NCBI GenBank assembly: GCA_037833965.1
Contig: AP031355.1
Location: 20,423,501-20,487,500, forward strand
Reading direction: 5' to 3'
From: Marchantia polymorpha subsp. ruderalis
Taxonomy: Eukaryota; Streptophyta; Marchantiopsida; Marchantiales; Marchantiaceae
DNA length: 64,000 bases
Part shown: piece by piece, positions 37,114-47,129 of the stretch
How positions within the stretch are numbered: position 1 is the stretch's first letter
Layout: every line of letters starts with the position of its first letter
Notes under the pieces: generated by a model
What the model saw: the letters and a program-made list of their open reading frames with translations, nothing else
Told to the model about the DNA's origin: nothing
Database searches by the model: none
Program-made: the position numbers and the translations under genes

Positions 37114-37689
37114 TGCTAATTTTGTTTAGAAAAAATTGAACAAAGTTCTTCAAAATAAACTAGTGAAGTGAGGACATCGATTCGTGATTAACACTTTGCT
37201 TAAGTCATGATTCACAAAAACTGTATCTAGATTCAAATTGAAACTTCTCCGCCTTTCTAGTTTGTAGTACTCTGCTCGTCTCTTCATCCTCCTATGTGGC
37301 TTGTGTCATCTTGCTTCACCAATCAGCATGAATTTTCACTTCTGCAACATGATTCAAACAAGGCATGCGTGTGAGAGCATCCGCAAGTTGCTTCTTACCC
37401 TCCACGTACACGTCACTTTGCCTATCAAATTTGTCATTTAGAAAGATCCTCTTGAGTTTCGAGATAAACCAAGGATTTATGGAGCTAACTTGATGGGATG
37501 GTTAGGATCATACCATTTAAGTATATGTGTGTGTAACAAAACATCTTTCAATGCTTGAAAAACTAACTCTTGAGTTGTTACTTATCTTCATTTTTTACCT
37601 TTCTCTAACATGAAAGCCAAGGTCTGAGCTAGACGAGCAAAACCTTTCACAAATCTTTGATAAAATCCAATGAGCACTAGAAAACTCTT

Positions 37690-38860
37690 CAACTATGTTT
37701 GATATTCAAGTGTTGTCCATTCTTGAATGACATGTATTTTATCACTCATCACTTGGATTCCTGCGGCTGTAACTCTATGACCCAAGTAATTTACTTCTAA
37801 TTTTCCAAATTCACATTTTGAAGCTTTGGCATACAATTGATTGTCTCTCAAAACTTGAAGTACTTCTCGTAAATGCCCTCTATGATCACTCAAAGTTTTG
37901 CTGTACACCAATATATTATTTAGAAAAATAATGACAGATTTATCTAGATAAGGGCAAAAGATATCGTTCATCAATCCCATGAATGTAACTAGTGCATTAG
38001 TGAAACTAAAATGCATCACTAGATACTCAAAGTGGCCATACTTAGTACAAAAAGTTGTATTATAGACATCTGCATCTGCAATTCAAATTTGATTGTGCCG
38101 CTTCTCAAATCTAGTTTGATGAAGTACTTTGCTCCTTGAAGTTGATCAAACAAATCATCCATACAAGATAATGAATATTTGTTTTTCACCGTTTTCTTAT
38201 TCAACCCTCGGTAGTCGATGCATACTCTCATGGATCCATCCTTTTTCTTCACAAAGAGCAATTGAGCTCCATAAGGTGAAACACTTTGTTGAATGAATCC
38301 CTTGCTCAACATCTATTCCATCTGAGTTTCGCATTCTTCCAATTTGTTTGGAGCCAAACGATATGGAGTTTTGCAAGTTGGTGTATTTCTAACTATCATC
38401 TCAATTTTGTGATCTAGTCACCTCTTTGGTGGTAATCTTGCAGTTAGATCATCTGGAAAAACATCTTGATACTCCATAAAAATGTTGTTCAAGGACTCCG
38501 GGAAGAGGGTTAATCCCTTCTTTGTGATGATCTAATCTTATCTCTATGGATTTTCTAACCACTACTTGTAATCACTTTTCTTCTCCGATCTAACTCCGGA
38601 TTATAATGTTCCATCCATGGCATTCCAAGGATGACATCATACCGATCTAAATGAATTACTTTCAATTCAATGCCCTCCTTGTAATGGATAAATTGACACT
38701 CTGTGATAGTTTCCTTATCAATTCCGTTTGCCTGTTTGGCAATTCGACTTACTCACTCATATCCTTTATCAACATCAAACCTTATTTCATAGCAACATCC
38801 TTGAGAGAAAATTCTATGTTGCTCCAGTATCAATTAGAACTTTCACATTGTGCTTTTCCA
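37690..38860 (-). pseudogene. Gypsy protease-reverse transcriptase fragment
   Basis: The protease active-site block LIDTGA lies near 38845-38825, with a YDVILGMPWM block near 38645-38615. RT motifs follow: [17 protein letters not shown] (38270-38200), [10 protein letters not shown] and LDLRSG, then after a frame shift ILVYSKT and AKASKCEFGK. The catalytic FxDD box reads FLNN (about 37930), so both Asp residues are Asn and the enzyme would be dead even if read through. Confidence 0.85.
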
Positions 38861-39099
38861 TCAAACCATTAGTGACAATAAATTGAATTTGTTTCTTGAT
38901 TCTTCCATGAGCTCCCAACCATTGCATTCTTTCAACCTCGCATTTTCTTCACTTTATAGAACCAGTAAGACTGCGAGTTAAGTTTACTGGTGACCTTCGT
39001 TTCCCGAAACTTTTTCCTCAAACTTTTTACTTTTTACTTTTACTCTATTCCATCAATGTTGTTGAACGGTTGTCGCTATATGGGCCGTACTCCTTGTGA

Positions 39100-40020
39100 T
39101 GCCGGTCGAATTTGGAAAAAATTATCAATGTGATACATTCGTCCACATGCATAGCATTGACGAATATCACGAACTTCAACTCCTTGTCAAACCATTCTAT
39201 TATTTGCATAACCTTCTTGCAAATTTGAAACTCTTGGTTGTCGGATCTTATCTCCAAATCTTGGCATTGATCCTCTTGTTAGTGCAAAACCTTCTCTACG
39301 TCGAAGATTTTCCAACTCCATTGGTGTTGGACCAACTGGATCTCGAAAGTTGCTTACTGGTTCAATGTGTGTGATACCAAAAGCACACAAAATTTGTTGA
39401 GCAGTTGCGATTGCTTCATTCACTATGTATGAATTGCTTACCATCACCTCTTTTTGAATTTGATCCTTCAAACCTCGTTTGAACACGTTCAAGTCTTCTG
39501 CTCCACTCATATCTATGATAGATTCTTGATAATCACAAAATTCTTCAATGTACTCATGGATAACTCCTTTTTGTTTCAAATACCACAACTTCATTCTTGC
39601 AGTTTGAAAAGAGTTCACAGCTTGAAAATTTTGCAAAAATTCTTCCTGCATTTCACTCCACAAAATGGTAGCACCTCAATCTGAAAGCATTCTCTCCCAT
39701 GTGATGTACCATGTGAGAGCGTTATCCGTAAGATAAGATCTCATGAACATTCCTGCAATTTAATCAAAAACATGACAATGGAATAAATGAATATTTATCC
39801 TCATTATCCATCTTTCTAACACTCCCATCGCTCTACTCTCTTTGTAAGCTTTCATCTTACACAAATTTTCCATTCGAAACAAAAGATTTATTTGATTTTC
39901 AATCTCTTGAAGACGTATCCTATTTGACTCTACTGCATCAATAAGAGTTGATTTTGGCTGAACTTGGGATGCTTGAACTTGAGTTTCAACTTCCATCTCT
40001 CCAACTCTTTCTCTTTCCAT
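39100..40020 (-). pseudogene. Gypsy gag fragment
   Basis: Two open pieces (40020-39760 and 39663-39187) belong to a retrotransposon gag. The second resembles the retrotrans_gag domain (WSEMQEEFLQNF, KLWYLKQKG, YIEEFCDY, FKRGLKDQIQKEV). It is followed near 39150-39110 by a zinc-knuckle remnant, CYACGRMYH, whose last Cys position is lost. Confidence 0.8.
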
Positions 40021-40557
40021 TTTCTCACTCTATAATACAAAGATTTTATCTTCCATGTCTTGCTGCTTGGTATGTCCATCTTTTATCATTTTTCTCAACT
40101 CCTCCGCCATGATTGCGTTGAGAACCTCACCCATATCGATTGATGTCCACATCACTTCTCACACTCACTCTAATACAAAGTGAGTATAATCACTATCTGA
40201 TTTTTCAAAAAAGGAGCCACAAAAAGCATGCCTACACATGAGTAGATCTTCGATGTGGTGGTACATGCAAAGATTTTCAGTACTTTGAATCTTTTGGCAT
40301 GATATCATCAATTGTCGATTCGAGAAGAGTACAAGGCCAAAATAGCGTTTTGGGATATCAACTCTCACGATAAGGAGTGTTTGTATCAATGGCAATTCTT
40401 ACCCTTTTGGTTGAAGAATGCACCTACCGAGTTTCATAGAGTTATGGATAAGATTTTAGTAGTGTTGAATTTTGTCATATGTTACATTCATGATATCTTG
40501 GTGTATAGCGACACGGTAGAGTACCATCAAATACATGTGCTGATTGTGTTTGAGTGG

Positions 40558-40597
40558 TTGAAGGCTCATGACACCTTCAAGTGTCATGAGCCTTCAA
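40558..40597. repeat. Perfect 17-bp-arm palindrome inside RT coding sequence
   Basis: Arms 40558-40574 and 40581-40597 flank a 6-nt loop (CTTCAA). In the RT family, the residues after LKAH lead directly to the K(L)SKC block, so the second arm appears to be an inserted inverted copy of the first. Confidence 0.9.
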
Positions 40598-40830
40598 TAA
40601 GTTATCCTCGATAAGTGTAAGTTCTTTTAGTAGAACGTTGATTACTTGGATCATGTGATCTACCCATGTGGTTTGGAGATTCAGCAAGCAAAGTTGGAGG
40701 CTATTGCACATATCCTTCGTTAGACGGATGTGAGTAGAGTTTGTGCATTCATGGATTTGATAAACTACTATCGAAGATATGTGAAGGAATTTAATACTAT
40801 AAACCAAAGTTTTGAACTAGTTGTTGAAGT

Positions 40831-40835
40831 TAGAT
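40831..40835. repeat. Target-site duplication TAGAT, left
   Basis: Identical to 45623-45627 and directly abutting the TG start of the insertion. Confidence 0.8.
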
Positions 40836-41009
40836 TGTAATAACCCACCAAAGGCTAAAACTGCAGTATGGTGGTAAAAAGATCGAACCCACAGGGACAG
40901 AGGCAACACACAGAGTAAAAGTGTCACGTTTAACAGACTTTTGTAGAGTTTGAATTCTCAGGCGACTGTCACTCCCAGAAATACTGCAGTGCTCGACTCG
41001 GAGGCTCGA

Positions 41010-41060
41010 CTCGGAGGAGGATCTCGACTCGGAGGATGCTCGGAGGATGCACAGTACAGC
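41010..41060. repeat. Short tandem CTCGACTCGGAGG repeats
   Basis: The units CTCGACTCGGAGG and CTCGGAGGATGC recur four to five times within 50 bp of the nested element. Confidence 0.75.
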
Positions 41061-41787
41061 GTAGTCACTCAACACACACACACACACCTGAAACTGGCAA
41101 AAGCACAACTCGGAGGTCGGTCAGGTTCTCCGCTTCGGATTTCAGGAGGAAAGGGTCTCAAAAGTTCACTCAGAGGTTCTGCAGGTAGTGACTCCCACTC
41201 CGGCTTTTACTGCCCTTCCGCCAGGAACTAGCGTGGGGTACCCGGACTGGACTTCCCACTTCGGAACGAAGCCTCTTCATACGCCGTGGACGTCACCCTC
41301 GACTCACACCAAACGTAGGGAGTGCAGGCCCGACTGAGAACTTAACTGAGACACGATCCAGTAACGCACACACAACCTGAATTGCAAACCAAGGCTTACA
41401 CGAAGTAATAAAACTTCACTTTGGCATTCAGGGGAAACTTCCCGTAGGAGTACAATCAGGATATGTCACTCGAAGGAGTAAGGGGGAACTGTTCAAGTCT
41501 CTAACTCGCAGCCGGCTCTGAGCATCAGAAATCACCCGCAGGTGCAGATCCGCACTACTCAAGTCTCTAACCGGGTACTAGCTCTGAACATTCAGCCGAA
41601 GGCCTTCAACTACAACATACGGTAACTTCGCTATGCTGCAGCTTCTCTACGTGGTGCCAGGACCAAATGCACAAACACGCCAAGAAAGTGAGTTCCTGAT
41701 CTGCACTTCCAAAACTGGAAGAGTCCCAAGGCAAAACGCCTTGATCTACTTTATACCCTCAAAGGTCCTAACTAACACTACGCTATC

Positions 41788-42450
41788 CTATCTACTACTC
41801 GCAACATCTGCGCGAAACCAAACTATACTACTGCACTCGGCGGATCCGGTGCTGCGCCTCCTGCGCGCCGGACTGCTCCGCTCGCTGTCTCTACCTTGCC
41901 AGTCTTCCGACCGGCTGCGCAACCCCAGGCGTCGGAGGGCTGCAGTGACTTCCGACTCTAAGTGCGCCATAGTGTCGCGCGCACCCGACAAGAAGGTTTC
42001 TAATTTCCTCGCTACTCGCCGCCGACTCCGACTGTCACCCTCCATCAATGCCGCCGCCCGAAGCTCGAACTCCTTGAGTGTGATCCTCTCTTGAGCTGCC
42101 ACCTCCCAATGGGCGTATCCTTTTAGACAGTGAATCACCCGCGTCGCCAACTCTTCTCGCGCCCTGCAGCTGCTTTCTACCTCCGCCAGCTGCATTTCTG
42201 CTTCCGCACGCTGCGCCCTCAAATCCGAGCACTCGGATTGCAAGTTGCGCAACAACTCCTCATCCTCCTTGCGGGCTCTTTGACTTTCTTCCAAGGCGCG
42301 CGTCTGGCGCGCAAGCTCTGCTGCTAGGATGCGGTTTTGTCTCCGCTCTTCCTGCAATTCTGACTCGATCTTTGCCCGCATTAGCCCGGTCTCCGCCTGG
42401 CTTTTCGTCGCCGCATCCTCCCTTTGCTGCTGCAAGGCTTGGTATAGCTT
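41788..42450 (-). pseudogene. Coiled-coil continuation of the gag-like frame after an in-frame TAG
   Basis: Directly after TAG (42453-42451) the same frame runs 220 codons with no ATG at its start. Heptad-rich Glu/Arg/Ala/Leu sequence (for example LQQQREDAATK, ELARQTRALEESQ) predicts a long coiled coil, followed by a basic Ser-rich tail. It is best read as the C-terminal part of one about 806-residue protein, reached by readthrough or cut off by a nonsense mutation. Confidence 0.6.
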
Positions 42451-44211
42451 CTATGTGACCGCCAGGTGTTGTCGGAGGGCGGTGTTCCTTTCCACATATA
42501 CTTGGCACCTAGAGGCCCAAGTGGCCACCTTGCTCCTCGTCCTTCGCTTGATAGTCTCCACATAAGACTGCGGTTTTCCAATATCCGAGTACTTGGATGT
42601 CTTGCGATCCAGATATCGCAGGAGAGGGACTATCTGCTCGCACAACACCCCTGTTGGCGTTTTCTGCACAGAATCCGCTTCCTGCTCTTCCGAGCTCGTC
42701 TCATCCTCAGTCTCGAGGATTTCAGTCGCCACCGAATCCCTTGGCGACTCCCTGGAACTGTGGCGCGCAGCAGCTTCCGCTGCGACTGCCACTCCACTGC
42801 CTGCTAAAATATCCAGGGCAGTGGGGGATCCCACTGCTTGAGCCCCTGTTGCGGCTCGATCTTCGGTTTCCGAAGGGGTCGACGCCGCAGTGACTTCTGT
42901 CACCCTTGCACCGCCCGCTTCTGCTGCCTGCCCTTCCGGCGCAATCTGCGCGGAAGGTGTCTTCGCTGAAGGTGCGTCCGCCGAAGGCGTCCGCACACTG
43001 GTCGCCGGTCCTGTCGGTCTCGCAGTCGGCGAATCCGGCCGACTCTCTGTTGACCGACTCGCAGTCGGCCGACCAGCAGTTGTCCGACTGGGAGTCGGAT
43101 ACACCCTGCGCGTCTTCACTCCACTTGGCCTGCTTGCTGGTGGCGTTTTCCCAGAAGTGCCTTCCGCCGAAGACGACCTTCTGAGGGTTGTTGGCTCGTC
43201 GGCCAAACTCTCTTCTGCTTCCGGCCTGCTGTCCGGTTCAACGCGCCGCTCAGTTGGCCTTCCTTCCGCTTGTCGACCTTCAGTCGCCCGACTCGTAGTC
43301 GGCCGACTGTCAGTCCGTCCATCTCCTTCCGAAGGCATTGGTGCCTTCTGCGCAGAGGTATTTGTCGACTTCCCTAGAATCTGCGCGATTATCTCCTCCT
43401 GCGTGGGATTCCGCCGGACCGGAGTACGCCCGGTCTCCTCAGTACTAGTTGGCATTTTGCGTGCCCTCTGTTTTGGTCGACTGTGAGGCTCGTGGGTGGG
43501 CCGACCACGAGTCGGCGCAGCTGGCACTTCCGGCTGCCTGTCCTCAGGTCTCTCATCCCACTTCCGCTTTCCCGGAATGCGCTCACTTCGACGTTCTTCT
43601 GCTGCTCTTGCTGGGGCCGGAGCCGGAGGCGGACTGGCAGGTTCCTCGTCCGGATCCGTGTCTACTTCGGCCTCCCGTGAGTATCTACCTGGATAGCTCC
43701 GTGTCAGCAGCGGAAACCGTGTCCGCTCTGAATTTGTCAAACATCCCATCGCCCGATAAAACACAATCAGGTAAGGCGAAAGATGATTGAGGGTTCCTCC
43801 TCTCTCTTCTTGCGCATGTTGGCGCGTCACCTTCCACAGGAGCCGTGCCCAATGCACTGGAGCTCCTGACAACACTAGCTCCACAAATTCTACCTGCCAA
43901 CCATGCATGTAAGCGGTCTTGGTCGGCTGCAATATCTGCAGCAATGCAGTCGCGACATTTCTCCGCAATCGATCTTTGTAATCCCGTGTCCGGAAACCGT
44001 TCTTGGGATGCCTGGCAACTTTGAAGAGCTCATTGTAGGAGATTTCTTCCTCCTGGGACACCTTCACGCTATCGGCCTCGAAGAGGAGATCCCCTTCCTC
44101 GCCGGCACACCTGCCCAACACCTGCGCCCAGTCACAAATGTCCCATCTTTCTGGATGTGGACGGAATCCGCGTGATGGCTTGTGTCTCTCCTGCAGATAC
44201 TCGCGCACCAT
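42451..44211 (-). CDS. Gag-like protein of the nested element
   Basis: The frame has 586 codons with a true ATG at 44211 and a TGA just upstream. Residues 1 to about 190 look globular (WDICDWAQVLGRCAGEEGD, a HWARLLWKVTRQ helix, LTNSERTRFPLL). They recall, from memory, repeated proteins in Marchantia and loosely the plant transposon-associated domain with an N.G..I.....L..FP..I pattern. Residues 190-500 are disordered, rich in Pro, Arg, Ser, Thr and Glu, with Arg-Pro-Thr repeats. A basic C-terminal segment ends ALRQHLAVT before TAG. The same frame continues past the TAG as the coiled-coil segment at 41788-42450. No protease, RT or integrase motif was found. Confidence 0.6.
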   Translation of the reverse strand: MVREYLQERHKPSRGFRPHPERWDICDWAQVLGRCAGEEGDLLFEADSVKVSQEEEISYNELFKVARHPKNGFRTRDYKDRLRRNVATALLQILQPTKTAYMHGWQVEFVELVLSGAPVHWARLLWKVTRQHAQEERGGTLNHLSPYLIVFYRAMGCLTNSERTRFPLLTRSYPGRYSREAEVDTDPDEEPASPPPAPAPARAAEERRSERIPGKRKWDERPEDRQPEVPAAPTRGRPTHEPHSRPKQRARKMPTSTEETGRTPVRRNPTQEEIIAQILGKSTNTSAQKAPMPSEGDGRTDSRPTTSRATEGRQAEGRPTERRVEPDSRPEAEESLADEPTTLRRSSSAEGTSGKTPPASRPSGVKTRRVYPTPSRTTAGRPTASRSTESRPDSPTARPTGPATSVRTPSADAPSAKTPSAQIAPEGQAAEAGGARVTEVTAASTPSETEDRAATGAQAVGSPTALDILAGSGVAVAAEAAARHSSRESPRDSVATEILETEDETSSEEQEADSVQKTPTGVLCEQIVPLLRYLDRKTSKYSDIGKPQSYVETIKRRTRSKVATWASRCQVYVERNTALRQHLAVT

Positions 44212-44646
44212 CTCCGGACATGTCCAGTTCCACCGTCACAGGAGGAAATCGAGCTTCAGCCCCAGCAGCACATCTTGAAATGCGCGTAGACCGATCTGCG
44301 GCACCCTGAGGGGAGACACTCGCAGCTGGGAAACCTTCGACATTGCGTTACCTGCACACACAAACGTTCTCCCTTTCGCTCGCTCTTTCACAATCGCCAC
44401 TGCGCGTCGGCCGCTCAAGCACTGACTGCTCACTCTTTCTTCGCTCACGCTCAAGTTCGCTACTCGCAATTCTCTCCAAGGTCTGTCAAGATCCTTGCGC
44501 AACTCGTCTCCGCACTCTCTCCTCTCACTGCAGGTCTCTCCGCCCTTGCGCGTAATCTTGGAAGCTGGAAATCGCAAAATCAAGAATGAGAGAATGAGAC
44601 TGGAGCGCAGTCTTTTCTTCTCCAAATTCAAGAACGTCCAACGTTC

Positions 44647-45138
44647 TTACTGGTTACAACGTACGCAGCCGGCTATACGGCCTAACGGTTCGCCCTTTGC
44701 ATGCGCGAATTCACGTCTCCGCACTGCGCGCATTCGCATGCGTGAATGTTGAATTCTCCCGCCGCCGCCGTCTTCCGGACTCGAGTCCGCCGCAGGGTAT
44801 ACGTCGGCTATGTTGTCTTTCCCTAACCCGTCCATCACCGGAGGCGTGTCGCCGCTGGCGTGTTCCTTATCCATCGGCGCCTTGCTGACGGCGCATATCC
44901 CGCCGGCGCAAATCATGCCAGCGCAGCCGGCCATCAGCGCCACGTCGGAGGCGTACATCCGACCGGCGTTTTCCTTCCATGAGCAGCCGCCAAAGGCGCT
45001 TCCGACTCTGAGTTGGTTTCCTCCCATGAGCGCGCGATTCCGCCGAAGGCGCATCGCCGAGGACGTACGGGAGTCCTTTCCGGCTGTGAACCCTAGCGCG
45101 AACGGCGCATGTCCGGCTACGAGTTTTCCGACGCTCAT
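44647..45138 (-). CDS. Hypothetical leader ORF of the nested element
   Basis: The 163-codon frame has a true ATG (45138) upstream of the gag-like gene. It is rich in Ala, Gly, Met and Arg, with Cys pairs (AGCAGMICAGGICA), and matches no family I recognise. It could be a leader peptide or chance openness of a GC-rich leader. Confidence 0.25.
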   Translation of the reverse strand: MSVGKLVAGHAPFALGFTAGKDSRTSSAMRLRRNRALMGGNQLRVGSAFGGCSWKENAGRMYASDVALMAGCAGMICAGGICAVSKAPMDKEHASGDTPPVMDGLGKDNIADVYPAADSSPEDGGGGRIQHSRMRMRAVRRREFAHAKGEPLGRIAGCVRCNQ

Positions 45139-45622
45139 AACTTCTCCGTCCCTGATCCATCTCCGACGCTCTTGGGCTCGTTAGAACGAGCGTCCCGAGC
45201 TGTTTCTAATGCAACTTCAACCAACTGGATCTACCGTGTATTCCGATCGTTATGAAGGTTTTCCCTTTCCGCGCTAGCGGCGCATCGCCGAAGGCGCACT
45301 CATGGTCGGACGCCTTCAGAGGTCCGGGCCCTTCTTCTGACGTCTTTAGCAAAACCTCCTCCTGAGGTGTCTGCGCCGGAAGCGTAGCTTCCTTAAACGC
45401 TGGAAGCGCGTGAGTAGAGACGCCTCAGAAAAGGAGCTTTTGCCGAAGGCGCCGAAGACATTGGCGTTGGTACATCCGACTACGCGATTCTTCGTGACCT
45501 CGTGACGATCTCCTCAATCCACTCTATTTAACGTACCTTTTTCTAACTACAAACACTGCTTCGGTACTAGTTTTCTAAAATTGTTTAAATTCTGCAAAAA
45601 AAACAAAAAGTGTGTTACCACA

Positions 45623-45627
45623 TAGAT
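45623..45627. repeat. Target-site duplication TAGAT, right
   Basis: Identical to 40831-40835 and directly after the terminal CA. Confidence 0.8.
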
Positions 45628-46015
45628 CAAGAGTGGCAATGGAGAGATGGACAAGAGAGAGCTTTTGTTGAGCTGAAGGTCAGGTTGGTGGTCGCTTCGA
45701 TCTTGAGGAAATTCATTAGAGGTCGTTCATACCAGTTGCACACTCATTGGATAATGTTGGAACTTTGAGCGGTGTTGATGCAATGTGATGATGAGGACAA
45801 GAAATTTGTGGTTGCGTATGCTAGCCATTGAAGTAATGTAGCGGAGTCGAGGTATAGTTTGTACGAGATCAAGTGTTTGGCAGCAGTATGGGCTATGGCA
45901 CACTTCAGATGTTACTTGTTTGGCACACAATTTATCTTTGTCACTGATCACCAGTCGTTCAAGCGGTTGATGGAGTCTAACAAGCTCACGATGGGCTTTC
46001 ATCTTACACGAGTAT
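45628..46015 (+). pseudogene. Gypsy RNase H fragment
   Basis: With two stops the frame gives QERAFVELKVRL, DDEDKKFVVAYASH, ESRYSLYEIKCLAAVWAMAH, FRCYLFGTQF and FVTDHQSFKRLMES, the ordered blocks of Ty3/Gypsy RNase H. The first catalytic Asp region (near 45760) is damaged. Confidence 0.88.
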
Positions 46016-46399
46016 GACTTTCATGTCGTGCATATATCTAGAGTTGCAAATCTTAATGCCGATGATTTGAGTCGGAACCCATGCACTAACCAAGAGAATG
46101 ACACTTGAGCTAGATGGCATGATGAGATGGATGAAAAGATGGTGCCTGGTTGAAATATGTGTTCTTGTGTTTATTACGTGAAGACTCTAATAGGAAAGAT
46201 CATTTGACATCTTACTCTTGTCAAAGAGTGGATGGTTAATCTTTAGATATTGAGATTGAAGATGGTGCTATGGATCAACGTGATATTCACGATGAGTCTT
46301 AGTATTGGAGTTCCTATGAACCAGTATAGTGCTAGCCACAATGAGTGTCAAGGAGCGAAATCGTGTTCTCCAACGGGCAAATAGATACCGATTGGAGTA

Positions 46400-46900
46400 A
46401 GCACATGTTCTCCGAGTGTGGGAGTACGGCAGGGTACGAGTAGTCATGCATCAAGCTCATAGAGCGCGCATCGTGCGACATGCTCATGAGGAGTTGAGAC
46501 ATTTTAAAGTGAAGCATACATACAGCTTACTCCTTGGTCAGTATTGATGGCATGATATGCATACTCATGTACAACAGTTGGTATCACGTTGCATGGTTTG
46601 TGATTGAATGAGGGCATCGTTCAATGCCCCAACACCAGAGTTACACCCATTGACTATCATGGGATTGGGTTACTGTTGGAGTTTTGGCTTCGTTGGACAT
46701 TACCTTTAACGGTATGACATCATCGGTATGTGTTGGTGATGGCAAAGCATTTTTCCAAGTAGATTGAGTTGGTGACATTACCTGACAAGGCGAGTGAAAG
46801 AGCAGCGTATGATTTTTTTAACAGGGTGCTTAGTCACTTTGGTGCATAAACTGAGGTGTTGATTGATTATGGTACAAAGTTTCAAGGTGAGTTTTAATGT
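46400..46900 (+). pseudogene. Gypsy integrase fragment
   Basis: A zinc-binding H..H...C..C pattern is recognisable (AHEELRHFKVKHT, WHDMHTHVQQLV, CMVCD). After a decayed stretch comes KASERAAYDFFNRV followed by VLIDYGTKFQGEF, the second catalytic Asp block of the integrase core. Confidence 0.8.
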
Positions 46901-47129
46901 GTGTGACAAGAGGCTGATTGATTATCGAACCACGTGTCGAGATCAACCTAAGTCGGATAGTTAGGCTAAACATGTTGGGTATAGGGTGAAACGTGAGTGA
47001 TATTCTGGATCCTAGTTGACTAACGATGGGGCGACACAACTGATTTGCACATCCATGAATGTGTATAGCATGTAGTTGTAGAGAGTATTACATGGGAGTC
47101 AGAGGAACCTGATCGCCAGCTAGGTGGCG

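Larger units (their letters stand above)
36470..40180 (-). mobile_element. Ty3/Gypsy retrotransposon relic, minus strand
   Basis: In transcription order (right to left) it has a primer-binding-site-like sequence at 40168-40179, a gag region (40020-39100), protease (about 38850-38600), reverse transcriptase (38312-37693), remains of RNase H (about 37650-37400), integrase (37113-36871) and an integrase C-terminal segment (36696-36475). Numerous stops and internal deletions leave it inactive. No flanking LTRs could be paired; the 5' LTR is missing because other DNA begins within about 30 bp of the PBS. Confidence 0.88.
40205..40835 (+). pseudogene. Gypsy reverse transcriptase fragment
   Basis: RT motifs are LPFWLKNAPTEFHRVMDK and FVICYIHDILVYSDT, where the YxDD box reads YIHD (first catalytic Asp changed to His). 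A palindrome at 40558-40597 interrupts the reading. Downstream, DKCKFF, a YLDHVI block and a NYYR(R)YVK block of the RT thumb/connection can be followed with frame changes. Confidence 0.85.
40836..45622 (-). mobile_element. 4,787-bp GC-rich nested retroelement or giant solo LTR with gag-like ORF
   Basis: The insertion splits a Gypsy pol gene precisely. It begins TGTAATAACC, ends GTTACCACA and is flanked by TAGAT duplications, as expected of integrase-mediated insertion. I find no second copy of either end, so no LTR pair is visible. Its own genes read leftwards. Near its 3' (left) end the minus strand carries CCCTGTGGGTTCGATC (40882-40897), a tag I associate with the ends of plant LTRs. GC content is far above that of the host element. 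Alternatives are a solo LTR of unusual length that carries coding sequence, or a non-autonomous element whose LTRs were lost. Confidence 0.75.

Noticed and set aside
40881..40900. tRNA T-arm-like sequence (GGTTCGATC on the minus strand)
   Set aside because: No cloverleaf can be formed around it; it fits a retroelement end tag instead.
42890..43486. 198-codon plus-strand frame in the nested element
   Set aside because: Antisense to the repetitive Pro/Ser/Thr-rich part of the gag-like protein and low in complexity.
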